Shown: positions 22,228 through 33,610 of the stretch, in pieces
How positions within the stretch are numbered: the stretch's first letter is position 1
How the letters are laid out: each line of letters opens with the position of its first letter
DNA from: Guillardia theta CCMP2712
Taxonomy: Eukaryota; Cryptophyceae; Pyrenomonadales; Geminigeraceae
Reading direction: 5' to 3'
Length of the DNA: 64,000 nucleotides
NCBI RefSeq assembly: GCF_000315625.1
Contig: NW_005434643.1
Coordinates: forward strand, 287,180-351,179
The notes under the pieces: generated by a model
Seen by the model: only the letters and a program-made list of their open reading frames with translations
What the model was told of the DNA's origin: nothing
The model's database searches: none
Position numbers and translations under genes: made by a program

Positions 22228-25200
22228 CTCGGCTCCTTCGGAAGGGTCCTCCCTCTCGACGAGGAGCGAGGCGGCAGGCAGCGTGGCTGGGGCTCGACCC
22301 AGGAGGAGGGGCGTTCCCCTAGCCCTCGTTGCCTGTGTCGACGGGACTGTGACGGCAGTCAAGGCTGACACGGGGTCCAAGGTTTGGTATGCCCTGTCAC
22401 GTTGTGATGCCACGGCGCTGATAGCGAGCACTTCTGCAGGTCGCTGGACCTGGAGGGCCCGCTGCTGTCATCATGGCAGAACGAGAGTGTGTTCTTCGAC
22501 GACGTCCTCATCCCTAACACCGACGGCTCCCTGTACCTCTTCTCCAAGAAGACGTCCAGGTGACTGCGCGACTGCCTCTCCTTGCCCCCTCACCTCGCTT
22601 CCTGTCCACAGGCTGCAGCGACTGCCTATCTCACTGCAGGACCTTGTTGAGAACTCCCCGTTCGTGGCCGACGACGGCTCCTTGTACGTGGCTCAGAAGC
22701 GCTCGCAGTTCTACATCGTCTCGCGGGACTCGGGGACCGTCCTCTCCGACGTGTCGGTCGATGAGAAGGAGGACGGGGACTTCTTGCGCAGCTTCCGGGA
22801 GGAGACCGCAGCTGGGAACCTGCTCGTGGGCCGCTACGAGTACTTTGTCAAGGCTGTGCATCCGCGCTCCAAGGAGGAGAGCTGGCGGGCCCGCCTGTCC
22901 TACTTTCCGACCGTCCGGCACCTCCAGGACAGTCTGCATGACCCCAACATGGATGTCTCGGGGATGGAAGACCCAGGGGCCTACTTCTACCATGAGGGCA
23001 CGTTGTACGCTGTGGACATTATGACTGGTATGCTTGAGTGGTGGCAGCAGCTTCCTGCCCCTCCTATGGCTGTTCTTGTCATAGGAGCGAATGACGTGGC
23101 GGTCGAGAGATTCGTCTTCCCTGCCTCAGCCCCACTCAGGTGATATCCGGGCTGCTCCTGCTCCTGCTGCTCCTCCATCTGCTCCTCCTTCCTGCTCCTG
23201 ATTCTGCGCTTTTTGCTCTTGTTGCTTCTGACCTCCAACTTTCAATGCACGGCGCTGACTGCCAGTTGTCTTCAGCTCCAACGTCGATCTGTGGAAGAGC
23301 CGCATGCTGGTCGGGGAAGACCTCCAATACATACAGCTCCATGGCTCGCAGCTGTTTGCTGTCAACGGAGTCTTGCAACCGGCCGACAGGTTGATCTCGA
23401 CACCCGCAGGCTCGGCAGAGGACGAGGACGAGGAAGCGAGGAAGAGGATGAGCTGGTGGAGCTGGATGGGGCAGCAGAACCGGAGGAGGATCGAGCAGAA
23501 GATTGCGCAGCTTGAAGGGAGTCCGGGGGCCACGTCGACGTCCCATCTGGAGGAGGACTTGAGGCTGCAGGACAAGTGTATCCTCAGCGAGTCGAACTTC
23601 CCTTCCTGCATGGAAGGTCTCCATCCCCTCTCGACCCCTCTCAAGGCTCTCTCCCAGTATGCCCAGCTAGAGGACACCCAGCTCGCCATCGACCCCTCCT
23701 CAGCTGAAGTTCAGCCCGAGGCCAGCGGGATAAGGGTGCAGCCTTCCAACTTCTCGGAGGCAGACGTGAGGCTTCAGCCGGAAGAAGCGTCGAAGGCGCC
23801 GCCTCCCTCAGGGCCAGTTGAGGAGGCAGCGGGGAAGGACGCGGGTCGTCAGGGGACTCGGCAGGAAGAGGGAGGAAGAGAACATGCGTCCCGAGCCGAG
23901 CTGGCATGGCGGGTGGTGACCTGGCTCGCGCGCGAGTGCGGCATGTCGGAGGTCAATGTGATTTTCTTCTCTTCCCTGATCCTCTTCCTCCTGCTCGCTG
24001 GAACGTACATCGAGATTGGACATCGGTGGCAGGAGCAGGAGCAGCAGAGTTTGCATGCTGGGGCCGGCAGCCAGGCTGGAGGAGAGCAGAAGAAGAGGCA
24101 GGGGGGGGCGAGGGGAGGAAAGAACCTGCGGCGGAGGAAGGAGGCGATAGCCAGGTCTCAACGAGACTCAGCAGAGGTGGTTGGAGCTTCTTCCCTAGTC
24201 TCCTCGGGGAGGATGGAGGAGGAGGATGCGGGGGAAGGAACTCACGCGCAGGAGGGACAGGGAGAAGTTCGGGTGGGTCGACTGCGGGTGCACACTGGAA
24301 GCATCCTGGGGCACGGGAGCCAAGGGACCATCGTCTACGTTGGGGAGCTGGACGGGAGAAAAGTTGCGGTCAAACGCCTGCTGTCGACCTTCGTCGACGT
24401 AGCGCTTGGAGAGGCAAGAGCTACTGACTGACTGACTGACTGACTGACTGACTGACTGACTGACTGACTGACTGCTGGTTCAGGTTGACCTGCTGATGAA
24501 GGCCGACGCGCATCCAAACATCACGCGCTACTTCGCCAAGGAGGAGGACGGAGATTTCATCTACCTCGCCCTTGAGCTCTGCGACACGAGCCTAGCCAGC
24601 CACGTCGAGGAGCATAGCAACGCCAACAGCTCTGATATCAGCGCGGAGTTCTGCAGAAGGCAAGAGGAGGGAGGTAAATTCTTCCTTGAAATAGCTCTGT
24701 CACTCACCATCCTTCTCAAGCTGCGCAGCAAGAGCCTGTTTCGTCTCCCTCCGAGAGCAACGTGAACAAGAGCACTGGAGCACGAGACGTCTGTGTCGGA
24801 AGCGCGCAGGGATGGATGGAGGTGGATCGAGCTCAGCAGCTGCTGGCGGATCTACTTGATGGAGTCTCCTTCCTCCACAGGTGAATCAAAAACCCCAGTG
24901 GAGACAAGCTGCTGGCCCTGCTTCTTATTCGCTCCTTTCCCCTTCCTCTTCATCCTCCTACTGATTCTTCCTCTCCTTATTCTCGTCCTTCTACTCCTAC
25001 TCCTGCTCCTGCTCTTGCTCCTCCTGCCCCTTGTGCACCATATGCCCCTAACTCTACCTGCTCTCCTTTCTCCGTCTTTTTTGTGCTTTTTGTTCCTCTC
25101 GGTTGTCCTCCTGAGCGGATTTCCTTTCAGCATGGGAATCGTCCACAGGGACTTGAAGCCAGGGAACGTCTTGCTGACGGCCGCTGGAAGGTGAGGCGGA

Positions 25201-27445
25201 GGATGGGGAGAGGAGGACAAGGAGGGAGAGAAGGAAGACAAGGAGGAATGAACAAGTGATGGGGGACGAGGATTTCGAGCGTGACTTTCTTGCAGGATCA
25301 AAATTTCTGACATGGGCTTCTCAAAGCGCCTGGACAATGGCCAGGTTACAAGGAGGAGAAAGGGGAGAGAGGAGAGGAGAGACACGAGTGCGACGGAAGG
25401 AAGAGTAAAGAGGTCGAGCAGAGAAGAAAACGGCAAGAATGGAGAGGAGGAGCAAGAGGAGGAGGAGGATGGGGATGCAAGGTATGCACAACAACGCAGA
25501 AAGTAACTTCCCACTCCCTCCCCAGTCCTCCTTCGACACGGTTCACGCGGGCACCATGGGATGGCGAGCGCCTGAGCTTCTGCTGAAGCAGGTGAGGGCA
25601 GGAGAAGCCTGCATGTCGTGCTGATGCTGCTCTCAGAGGTGCACCAAGTCTGTTGACATCTTCGCTGTTGGCTGCATCTTCTACTACGTCCTCACTCACG
25701 GTTCCCTCCATCTTCCAGCTCTGCTCCTTTCGCTTCATCTTGCATTTCCTTCTAATATTCCTAAAGTGCCCTTTTCATCTCCTCTCCTCCCCTCTCTCTC
25801 CTCTCTCTCCTCTCCTCTCCTCTCCTCTCCTCTCCTCTCCTCTCCTCTCCTCTCCTCTCCTCTCCTCTCCTCTCCTCTCCTCTCTTAGTCGTTCTTATTT
25901 CGTAGCATTTTCATTCTCCTGAGTCTTTTGCACTTCTTCTAGGTCATCACGCGTTTGGCGAGTGGCTTGAACGAGACTCAAACATCGTGCGAGATCGAAC
26001 AAACCTTTCGTTGCTAGGTCCATACAAGCAACTCCCTCCTGTCCGCTCTTGTCCTCCCCACTTGTGTTGTCTTGTGTTTGCTGGCCCCCTCCTTTCCCCT
26101 CTCCCTCTCCTTGTCGCCGCCTTCCTCTCCCCCCTCGTCCTGCATCGGCAAGAGCTTGCCTGCTTCATGTTCACTCTCTCTCCTTCAGATCACTGGCCGG
26201 AAGCTCAGGACTTGATCGCTGAGCTCATTCGTCATGACTCGTCCAAGGTAATTCAGATCTCCTCGCTCGTGTCCCTCCGACAAATTTCAACATTGCCCTT
26301 CCTCCCTCTCCCTCTCCTTTCTCTTCCCATTCCCAAATCTCCTCCTCCTCCTCCTCCTCCTCCTTTTGAGCGTTTGCTCCTCATGTCATTGGATTGATCT
26401 CGCAGAGACCGACGGCAGCGGAGGCGAGGAAGCATCCCTTCTTTTGGAGCAAAGCAACATGTCTCCGGTGACTGCTGCTCGTCTCCCTTCTCTTCCTCCT
26501 TCATATCGCCTCCCTTTCTTGTCTGCTCCCGCTCTCCGCTCCCTCTTGCTCGTTGCCCGCGCTCTTATACTTTCTCAGCTTTCTGCTTGATTGCTCGGAC
26601 CGTGTGGAGAACGAGGATGCGTCTTCCTTGTTGGTAACGGCCATGGAGAGAAGAGCGCAGATGGTGAGGAACAAAGATGATTACTCCTTCGTTGTCAGCC
26701 CTGTACAATCTCGTCTCAATTCTCGTCTTCCTCTTCCTCTTCCCCATATTGCCTCCCATCCTTCACTTCTTCTATTACGTTTATCTCGTCCACCTGCTCG
26801 TCTATTAGAAAAATCGCAATATTTTACTACCACTATCTCCTCCTCCTCCACCACCACCACCTCCTCCTCCTCCATCTCAACTAATTGCTACTTTCTGTGT
26901 TGACGCTTCATCTGAAAGGTGTTCGCGAGCCCTTGGAACCTTCAGCTTGACAGCAGCTTCATTGCAACCTTGCTCGAGTACCTGAGACAAGACGCTTCCC
27001 CTGCTCTGACCCTGCTGGCAGGAGGAGGAAGTACAACTACAACTCCCTTAGAGATCTCCTGCGGGCGATCAGAAACAAGAAAAATCACTTCAGGCACGCC
27101 CTCCTCCCTCCCCTCTTCTCCATCTTCCTCCTCTCTCTGGACATGCTCTCGCTCCTTGTCATTCTTGTTCGCTGTGCCATGTTGCTCCTCACCTAACGCC
27201 ACTGCAGGGAGCTGCCGCAGGCCGTGCAGGACATGCTGGGAGGAGTGCCGGACGGGTACATGCTCTACTTCAAGACCAAGTTCCCCCGCATCATTCTTGA
27301 GATGTACTTGTTCGCGCTTGAGACGGGTGAGGCAGCTGAGGGAGAGGTGAGGAGGTTGATGAGTATGTGCAGAGCTGACGAGGAACGAGGCTGTGTTTTC
27401 TGCCTACTTGTCTCCATGAGCGTTTTTCCCTGTTTGAACGTCTGA
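22151..27445 (+). CDS. IRE1: IRE1-type ER stress sensor: luminal beta-propeller, membrane segment, kinase, KEN RNase (17 exons)
   Basis: Type I ER membrane protein that senses unfolded protein and splices mRNA. Exons 22151-22386, 22440-22559, 22612-23139, 23276-24413, 24484-24673, 24733-24880, 25131-25190, 25296-25344, 25526-25591, 25637-25700, 25943-26017, 26189-26247, 26406-26467, 26579-26663, 26919-26977, 27022-27093, 27208-27445; phases agree, about 1082 aa. A signal peptide with poly-Ala leads into the luminal propeller (DGTVTAV, DGSLYLFSKK, HEGTLYAVDI), then one membrane helix near residue 525. The kinase has GHGSQG, VAVKRLL, VHRDLKPGN, SDMG in place of DFG, and an APE segment. The KEN domain is LRDLLRAIRNKKNHF, with the RNase Tyr, Arg, Asn and His all kept. 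Introns 4 and 16 start with GC. The last 30 residues may instead be spliced. Neighbours include other ER genes. Confidence 0.92.
22191..22224 (+). repeat. (GCA)n repeat coding poly-Ala in the IRE1 signal peptide
   Basis: A CAG/GCA repeat read in the Ala frame gives about 13 alanines within the hydrophobic core of the signal peptide. Its length may vary between alleles. Confidence 0.85.
24424..24472. repeat. (CTGA)n tetranucleotide repeat in an IRE1 GC-AG intron
   Basis: About 12 tandem CTGA units fill most of the 70-nt intron 24414-24483. The intron has a GC donor after GGAGAG and acceptor GGTTCAG. Confidence 0.9.
25795..25885. repeat. (TCTCC)n pentanucleotide repeat in an IRE1 intron
   Basis: Long run of CTCTC/TCTCC units within intron 25701-25942, an extreme case of the pyrimidine-rich introns of this genome. 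Confidence 0.9.
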
Positions 27446-27594
27446 GGTTTTTGGAGTTGAAGGAGGAGGGTTGTACAGTAAGCGAGGGTATCAAGTATCT
27501 CGACTTCTTTATCCTTCAACAGATTGTTACACTAAATCACAAGCAGCTCGACCCCAGCAGACACGCGAGGAGGAGCATCAGAGAGTCTGAGAGC

Positions 27595-29061
27595 TCACAA
27601 CTCTCTCCACACGCTTGAGAGGCGGCTAGCGAGGTCGCGGCTGATGTCCCGGTCGAAGAGCATCTGCCCGTGGTTGGCGTTTCTCATGGTGTAGCTCCTG
27701 ACGCAGTTGTGCTGCCCGAGGCGAGAGGCGTGCTGCTCGATGTGCCTGTGAACGGCATGGGAGGGAACGATCTCGTCGTGCTCGGAGAGGCACACGAGGG
27801 AGGGGATGTTCTGCTTCTGGAGGTCCTGCGCCCACAGGATGTTGCGGTACCACCAGAAGTTGCGGCGGAGGGCGTTGTTGAGGTAGAGCTCCGACCCGAT
27901 GAGATCTCCCAGCTTGTTTCCCAGCTTCCTCCTGTCGTTGTCCTGCGTCTTCTTGTAGAGGAAGTTGTACAGCACGTCCTTTAGGTTCAACATCATCACC
28001 ACTGGGTCGATGAGCCCGATCCCCGCAACCCGCTCGGGCAGGTGCTGCACCATCCAGGAGAGCACGACAGACCCGTACGAGTGGCCCACCCAGAACGCGT
28101 CCTGCAGTTCCCAGCGCTGAAAGATCCTCTCGATGCCGTAGAGATGGTCGTCGATGGAAGGGACAACAGGGCTGATGGTGCAGGAAATGTGGGGGAGCTC
28201 GATGAGAATCATGGGGCAGTCGTTCACCATGAGCTCCTTGAGGAAGGACAGGTAGGTGATGAGACCAACCCCAACGCCATGCACGAACACGATCGGCTTC
28301 TTCTTCCTGCTCTCCTCGCACTCCGGCAGGCGGATCCAGTAACTGATTTCCCCATCCACGTGCTTGGCGAAGCCCTCCTTCCTCAGCTGGAAGCCAGCCG
28401 CTGCTCCTAGCAGCCACTGGCACACGAGGTAGAAGACGATGGGCTTGTGCTTGTACAGCAACGGCTCGATGGTAAACCTCATGCAAGGGAGAGGCTGCTG
28501 GCTCGGCAGACGGGTGGGAAACTCGTAGTTGAGCTGCTCCTGGATCTTGACGAAGATTCGGTGGATGCTGCACTTCTTGTCTTCGTCCAGCACCTCGTAG
28601 GTCGTGCTGAACGTGGCCCACGTCAGGAAGCTGTGAACGTCCTCCACGGTGATGGACTCGAACTTGGAGTCATAGAACCATCCCGAGAGGAACTGCCGCG
28701 TGCAGTGGGAGGAGGACAGGATCATGTCCCACAGCTCGTCAAGGTCTCGTGCGACGGGCTCCGGCTCCATCGGGGTCTCGAGCACACTCGCTTGCAAGCA
28801 GTTGTAGCCAAAGAACATCATCTCTGCTATCCCGAGGACAATCGCAGGGAGGTTCGACCCTGATGTGAAGCTGGCAGTGACAAGAATGGCTAAGGAAATC
28901 ATCCAGGGGAGCAAATCGGTCTTGACAGAGTGAGGATTGGAGAGATGTTGTGAAGCATCCATGCCGGATGGAATGGTCTCCCTCAACACCTTCTGATCAC
29001 TCTCAAAGAACGAGAACGATGTCAGCCGGTTCAAGCTGAAGTCCTTAGGGAAACTTGCTGC
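27595..29061 (-). CDS. Membrane-associated alpha/beta-hydrolase (main exon; 5' end uncertain)
   Basis: Single long exon of 488 codons with an alpha/beta-hydrolase fold in its C-terminal half. Visible are the oxyanion-hole HGVGVG, nucleophile elbow GHSYGS, acid in CLSEHDEIVP and catalytic His in NANHGQM. The N-terminal part has two hydrophobic segments (LPWMISLAILVTASF and the following LPAIVLGIAEMMFFGY) and is otherwise unrecognised. The exon begins after a TTTGCTGCAG acceptor. A phase-compatible exon 29166 to about 29430 encodes two more membrane-like segments (HLLALFIFPFRIFTF; IFVCFLLTIAGVFHLYACSYSK) and probably belongs to it, but no ATG in a good context was found there. Substrate is unknown. 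The stop lies 150 bp from the IRE1 end. Confidence 0.8.
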   Translation of the reverse strand, partial: AASFPKDFSLNRLTSFSFFESDQKVLRETIPSGMDASQHLSNPHSVKTDLLPWMISLAILVTASFTSGSNLPAIVLGIAEMMFFGYNCLQASVLETPMEPEPVARDLDELWDMILSSSHCTRQFLSGWFYDSKFESITVEDVHSFLTWATFSTTYEVLDEDKKCSIHRIFVKIQEQLNYEFPTRLPSQQPLPCMRFTIEPLLYKHKPIVFYLVCQWLLGAAAGFQLRKEGFAKHVDGEISYWIRLPECEESRKKKPIVFVHGVGVGLITYLSFLKELMVNDCPMILIELPHISCTISPVVPSIDDHLYGIERIFQRWELQDAFWVGHSYGSVVLSWMVQHLPERVAGIGLIDPVVMMLNLKDVLYNFLYKKTQDNDRRKLGNKLGDLIGSELYLNNALRRNFWWYRNILWAQDLQKQNIPSLVCLSEHDEIVPSHAVHRHIEQHASRLGQHNCVRSYTMRNANHGQMLFDRDISRDLASRLSSVWREL

Positions 29062-29165
29062 CTGCAGCAAACGTCACTACAAAACTCCGCACCTTGTCAG
29101 AAATGTTGCGTACCTTCATTGCAGTTTTTCTTCTATGTGATCCAACGGATTGCATGGTAAGAGAC

Positions 29166-29430
29166 CTTGCTGTAGGAGCATGCATAGAGATGGAAAACGC
29201 CAGCGATGGTGAGTAAAAAGCATACGAAAATGTTGTTAACTGAAGCAAAATCATCTGTCCGACCATGCCAGGAAACCGGAAAAGTTGAGAATGTGAAGAT
29301 GCGAAACGGGAAGATAAACAATGCAAGCAGATGCTTCGCAACTTCCCTGCCACTCCCCACCCAAGACTCCAAAGGAGTGGAAGGAGTGAGGAGTGGTGGT
29401 TGGTGACCGCGCGAGCTGTCGGGTGAGCTG
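29166..29430 (-). CDS. Probable upstream exon of the alpha/beta-hydrolase gene
   Basis: An open stretch ending at a donor AGCAAG/gtctct that joins in phase 0 to the exon at 29061. It encodes two hydrophobic stretches typical of membrane helices. The 5' border is not fixed: the frame opens with TTG, not ATG, and an acceptor at about 29490 could place the start further upstream. Confidence 0.45.
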
Positions 29431-29435
29431 ATCAA

Positions 29436-30771
29436 GTACAGTAGATAGCTGACGGGTTACTGGAAGTTGACTCTCAGAAGACTGTAGAAGGAAGAGAGAG
29501 GAGGAGAGAAGATGAACGGCGAGGAGCAGGTGGTGGAGGAGGAGGAGCAGGGTCCTACGGGAGCCGGAGGCGACAGATGGGGGCAGGGGATGTGTAAATA
29601 GAATTGTGGGCTTAAAGTAAGACTGAAATGCTATATTTCTCTTAAAACAATTATTTGTACCAACATGTACAATAGAAAAACTCTTATAGTGAAATACTGA
29701 ATTTAAGGCCACAAGAAACGACCGCTCGCATGAGATAAGTCTAGATTACCACAGAGCTCTGTACCGGGATTTATAGCATTAAAACATTTATGTGTATAAG
29801 TATTTTTGGGGGGTTGCAGTACACATGGCCTCGTCATCAGACCCTCATAATATATCGAATAATATATTTTTCGTATATCTTAAAATAGTTATTTGTTATC
29901 TCGGTACGATCTGGATGTACGGCCCCGACTGATCTCGTCTCGGTACCGCCATAAAATGGTATATCTGGAACTACCCACCCAGGACATCATGAGAATGGGA
30001 GGGGTACTTGCCTCCTCTGCAACCTCTCGGCCTTTTTTAGCAACCTGTTTACATCGACCACCCACCTCATTTGATCTTCTTCATGACCCCCACCCTATCC
30101 AACCCTGTCTTTCACCCACCCTTGATAGGTTCTATCGCAACCTCACTTTCTCGTCCTTCTACCCCCACCCCCAAGAATCCCCCCGCTTGTATCCTCATTG
30201 TGAGTGAAACTGTCACAACCGTTGTCTGGCATGAACAGGCCCGCCCCAGAATAAACACAATTCCCGGGCCCGGAGCCCGAGGTGCCGAAACACTGAGACT
30301 TACCGGGTGAGGAGTCTGAAGGCCCATCGAACATTCCGAGGTCCCTGCCCACGTCATACTCCCCAACCCTACCCATGTTTTGAAGATGTCACTCCATTGA
30401 CCGGTACTTCCCAGATAGCAAAGTTCTGTCAATAACGGGTTCATTGGTACCCCACCCCCTCGTGTGGAGCTTTCTTCAGGCTCATACAGCACGCCAATGC
30501 ACCTCATTACAACAACTTCAGACTACCCACCCATATTGTTTCACTACCCTACCCCCTTTGGGCTACGAAAGCAAAGAAACCCATTTCTTGGCAGCATTGG
30601 AATCTCGTTCATTCATAGAAAACTTTTATCAACTAAGATGAGTCAAACTTAAGTAACTGTTGTTGAATAATGCACTACCCCACCCAAAACAAGGACCCTA
30701 CGTTTTTCACCACCCTACCCACCCTGAGGGCACATGGACGACCGATCGCACTGAGCTAGAGTATCGTCGCC
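29436..30771. other. Divergent intergenic region rich in C-tract (ACCCCACCC) strings
   Basis: About 1.3 kb between two divergent genes. 29600-29900 is AT-rich. From 29970 to 30725 there are more than ten strings such as CTACCCACCC, ACCCCACCC and CCACCCTACCC. A short GC-rich patch lies at 30240-30310. No gene is supported. Confidence 0.55.
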
Positions 30772-33473
30772 ATGCAGTGGAGGACGAGGGTGGCAGCGCT
30801 GGTTCTTTGTGCCGCTGTGATGGTGACAGGGGAAAAGCAAGAGAAGTTGCGGTGGGCACAAGACAAGGAAAGACTTTATGTCACCATCGCTGTTGAATGC
30901 GCAAGTGACAGGAGCGTGGGTCACACCGAAGATCGATTCTTGTTCTCCTGCAAGGGGAGTGATGGGAACTTACATAAGACAGACTTTGAGTTGAGAGAAC
31001 CGATCAAACCGTCGGCCAGTCACTGCAAGCAACAAAGAGGAGAAGAAGTCTGCATGTGAGCATCTTGCCAACTACCCCTCTTTGCATCGCCTTCGAACAT
31101 TGAATCTTGTTCAGCCCCCTCCCTATATTCTCCTCTCTTCTCCTCGACATCCCTCTCTCTCCATACACTTAGACGTGGATGTCGCAAGCATTGCTGATAC
31201 TTGTAATGACAGACTACAAAAAGCGCACCCTCACTATTTCGACAAGCTTACAACTGATAAGGAAATCCTGAACATTCTGAAGCCAGATTGGTCGAGGTGG
31301 AAGGATGAAGACGAGGGGTGCGCATGATTGTGTCACCCTCTTGGCTGGCTGATTTTTTCTGTTCTTTGCAATACAGAGGAGCTTTCGAAAACGATTACGA
31401 GGTGTTGCCCAAGTCAATCATGCTCCCGGGGACGGTCGAACTCGTGGACAAGACTGTCAAGGAAGGCAAAGTAGCCTTCGTGCACGCCTACTTGCCCTGG
31501 TGAGGAGGAGGAGGAGGAGGAGGAGGAGGAGGAGGAGAAGGAGGAGGAGGAGGAGGAGGAGGAGGAGGAGGAGGAGGAGATATGTAGGGATCGCTCACAT
31601 GGTTGTAGGTGCAATATGTGTGCCTACACCCGGCAAGGCTTCATCCGAGCCGCAAAAGAACTCGGGGGGAACCAGACAAACAACGTCTTCATTTACATTG
31701 ACGCGAGGGAGGACAAGGCGGCGGCAAAGCGCTACAACATCACGTGCGTGCCGGAGTGTTTCTTCGTCATCTCTAGGAATGGCGAGCAAGATGAGGTGAT
31801 GGCGGCCAAGGGGAGTAACGACGACATTGCAAATGCGATCAAGGCACATTTGCCCCCAGCGCTCAGCAAGGTGAGCACGGACAGCGAGGTCAATCATTTC
31901 ATCGAGGAGAACGCAGTTTCTGTTCTCGTTGCGGTCAAGGGTGGTCTGATGTCCAAGGCGACCGACTCCAGTGAGTATGTTGCAGCCAAGAAAGCCGCAC
32001 AGACCCTGCGGGGGAAGGTGATGTTGGAATCAAGGTGGAGGGGGTCAACTGAATCTGATTTGTCAGGCGAGCTTCATGTACACTGACAAGAAACTCTTGG
32101 GACTTGCGCCAGGAAACATGCGGGTCTGGGTGAATGGATCAAATCCTCAGACCGCAGCGCTGGGCTCCGATTCCACGGCACTAGCGAAACAAGTCATTGG
32201 GCTGAGCTGGGGTCTAGAGCTCTTCAACTACACCTGGAAGAAAAGAGAAGTGTTCGACAGCGTTGGAATCCCGATCGCCCATGTGTATCCGGGTACCAAG
32301 TCAGAAGATCTTGAGATGTTCAAGGAAGTCGCGAAGGAGCTTAGTGGCAAGATTGCATTCCTCCGCTTCGCGGAATCTGAGAATTACATGCTCAAAGACT
32401 TTGGGCTTGTGGAAGACAAGTTCCCTGCATTTGGAATCGCTGAGAGCTTCGATGCCAAGGCAAAGAGATATGCCTTCGAAGGAGATTCTTTCACCAAGGA
32501 AAAAATCATTGAGTTCTGCAAACGTTTCCTTGATGGGAAGCTTGAGCCCTCTTACAAATCAGAAGTGGTTCCAGGGGGAGAGCATGTTCGTGGGACTGTG
32601 CGGCATGTTGTGTGGAAGACTCTTGCCGAGAGCAAGTGGAATGACATCACTGCAAAAGAAGATGTTCTCCTCCTGCTCTACAAACCTTGGTCCAACGATA
32701 ACCAGAAAGTTCTGACCATATTCGACAAGGTTGCAGCGGCGTTGGAGAAGGTCGAAGGAGTTTCTTTGGGCAAGCTTGACACAAGCAAGAATCACTATGA
32801 TGCCGAACGGTTTCCGATTGATGAGTACAGCAGCGAACCAGCTGTCTTCTTGTGCAAAGCCGGATCGAAGCCGACACAGTTCGCCGGGGCGCTGACTCAG
32901 AAGGATCTCTTCAAGTTCCTTGCCAAGAATTCCCCAGCGGTTAAAGCCGGTTGGGAGACACTTGTGAAACCAAAGCTGCAAGAGATCAAGGCAGCAGAGG
33001 AAGAGAAGAAGAAGAAAGCAGAGGAGGCAGCAGCTGCTGAAAAGGCCAAACTAGAGGAAGAGAGGAAGAAGCTCGACGAGCTGGCGGCCACGGCTGAGAA
33101 GATCGACGTGGGCTCGAAAAAGGATGGGGGCCTGATCAAGCAGATCATCTCTCCCGGCTCAGGAGACTCAACCCCGCAAAAGGGAGACCTCGTCAAGGCT
33201 CACTACACTGGAACCCTGCTCGATGGAAGCAAGTTCGACAGCTCACGGGATCGGGGCGATCCCTTCTCTTTCACCATCGGGCAAGGACAAGTAATCGCGT
33301 GTTGGGACGAAGCCTTCCTTACCATGAAGAAAGGAGAGAGAGCTCTTTTGACTTGCACGGCTGAGAATGCCTACGGAGACAGAGGAGCTGGAGAGAAGAT
33401 TCCTCCTGGCGCCACCCTCAGGTTTGATGTGGAGCTCATCGACTTTGGCAACAAAGCCAAGTCAGAGTTGTAG
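30772..33473 (+). CDS. ER chaperone fusion: signal peptide, CS/p23 domain, thioredoxin/PDI domains, FKBP prolyl isomerase, KSEL (5 exons, 783 aa)
   Basis: Exons 30772-31055, 31189-31317, 31377-31499, 31609-32017, 32067-33473; phases close to 783 aa. Residues 1-20 are a signal peptide. Residues about 24-150 form a CS/p23-like fold (LRWAQDKERLYVTIAVE ... FLFSCKG) ending in the p23-type acidic tail (PDWSRWKDEDEG). Residues 160-290 are a thioredoxin domain with active site WCNMC (Cys180, Cys183). Residues about 320-600 look like further thioredoxin folds without CXXC (one has KPWSND). Residues 623-657 form a Lys/Glu/Ala coiled coil. Residues 669-777 are an FKBP domain (KAHYTGTLLDGSKFDSS, VIACWDEA, ATLRFDVELI). 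The protein ends KSEL, an ER-retrieval variant of KDEL. Predicted role is ER luminal folding that couples disulfide and prolyl isomerisation. The domain calls are firm; the fusion is known here only from this splice model. Confidence 0.9.
31503..31580. repeat. (GGA)n repeat in an intron
   Basis: Nearly pure GGA repeat in the intron that splits the Trp codon just before the CXXC active site of the ER chaperone gene. It is purine-rich on the sense strand, the reverse of most introns here. Confidence 0.9.
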
Positions 33474-33610
33474 GAAGGATCTCATTGGTGAAGAGAATAC
33501 ATGTTGTGTACACGCGTGGCATTCCAACTCAACTACGATCGCGACCATGCTGGAAGAATATACACTCTTTGTTACAACTATACATAGATGATCTACTGTA
33601 AGTAGCTTTT

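Noticed and set aside
31500..31580. Possible CRISPR-like or minisatellite array
   Set aside because: A plain GGA microsatellite inside an intron of a eukaryotic gene; no spacers.
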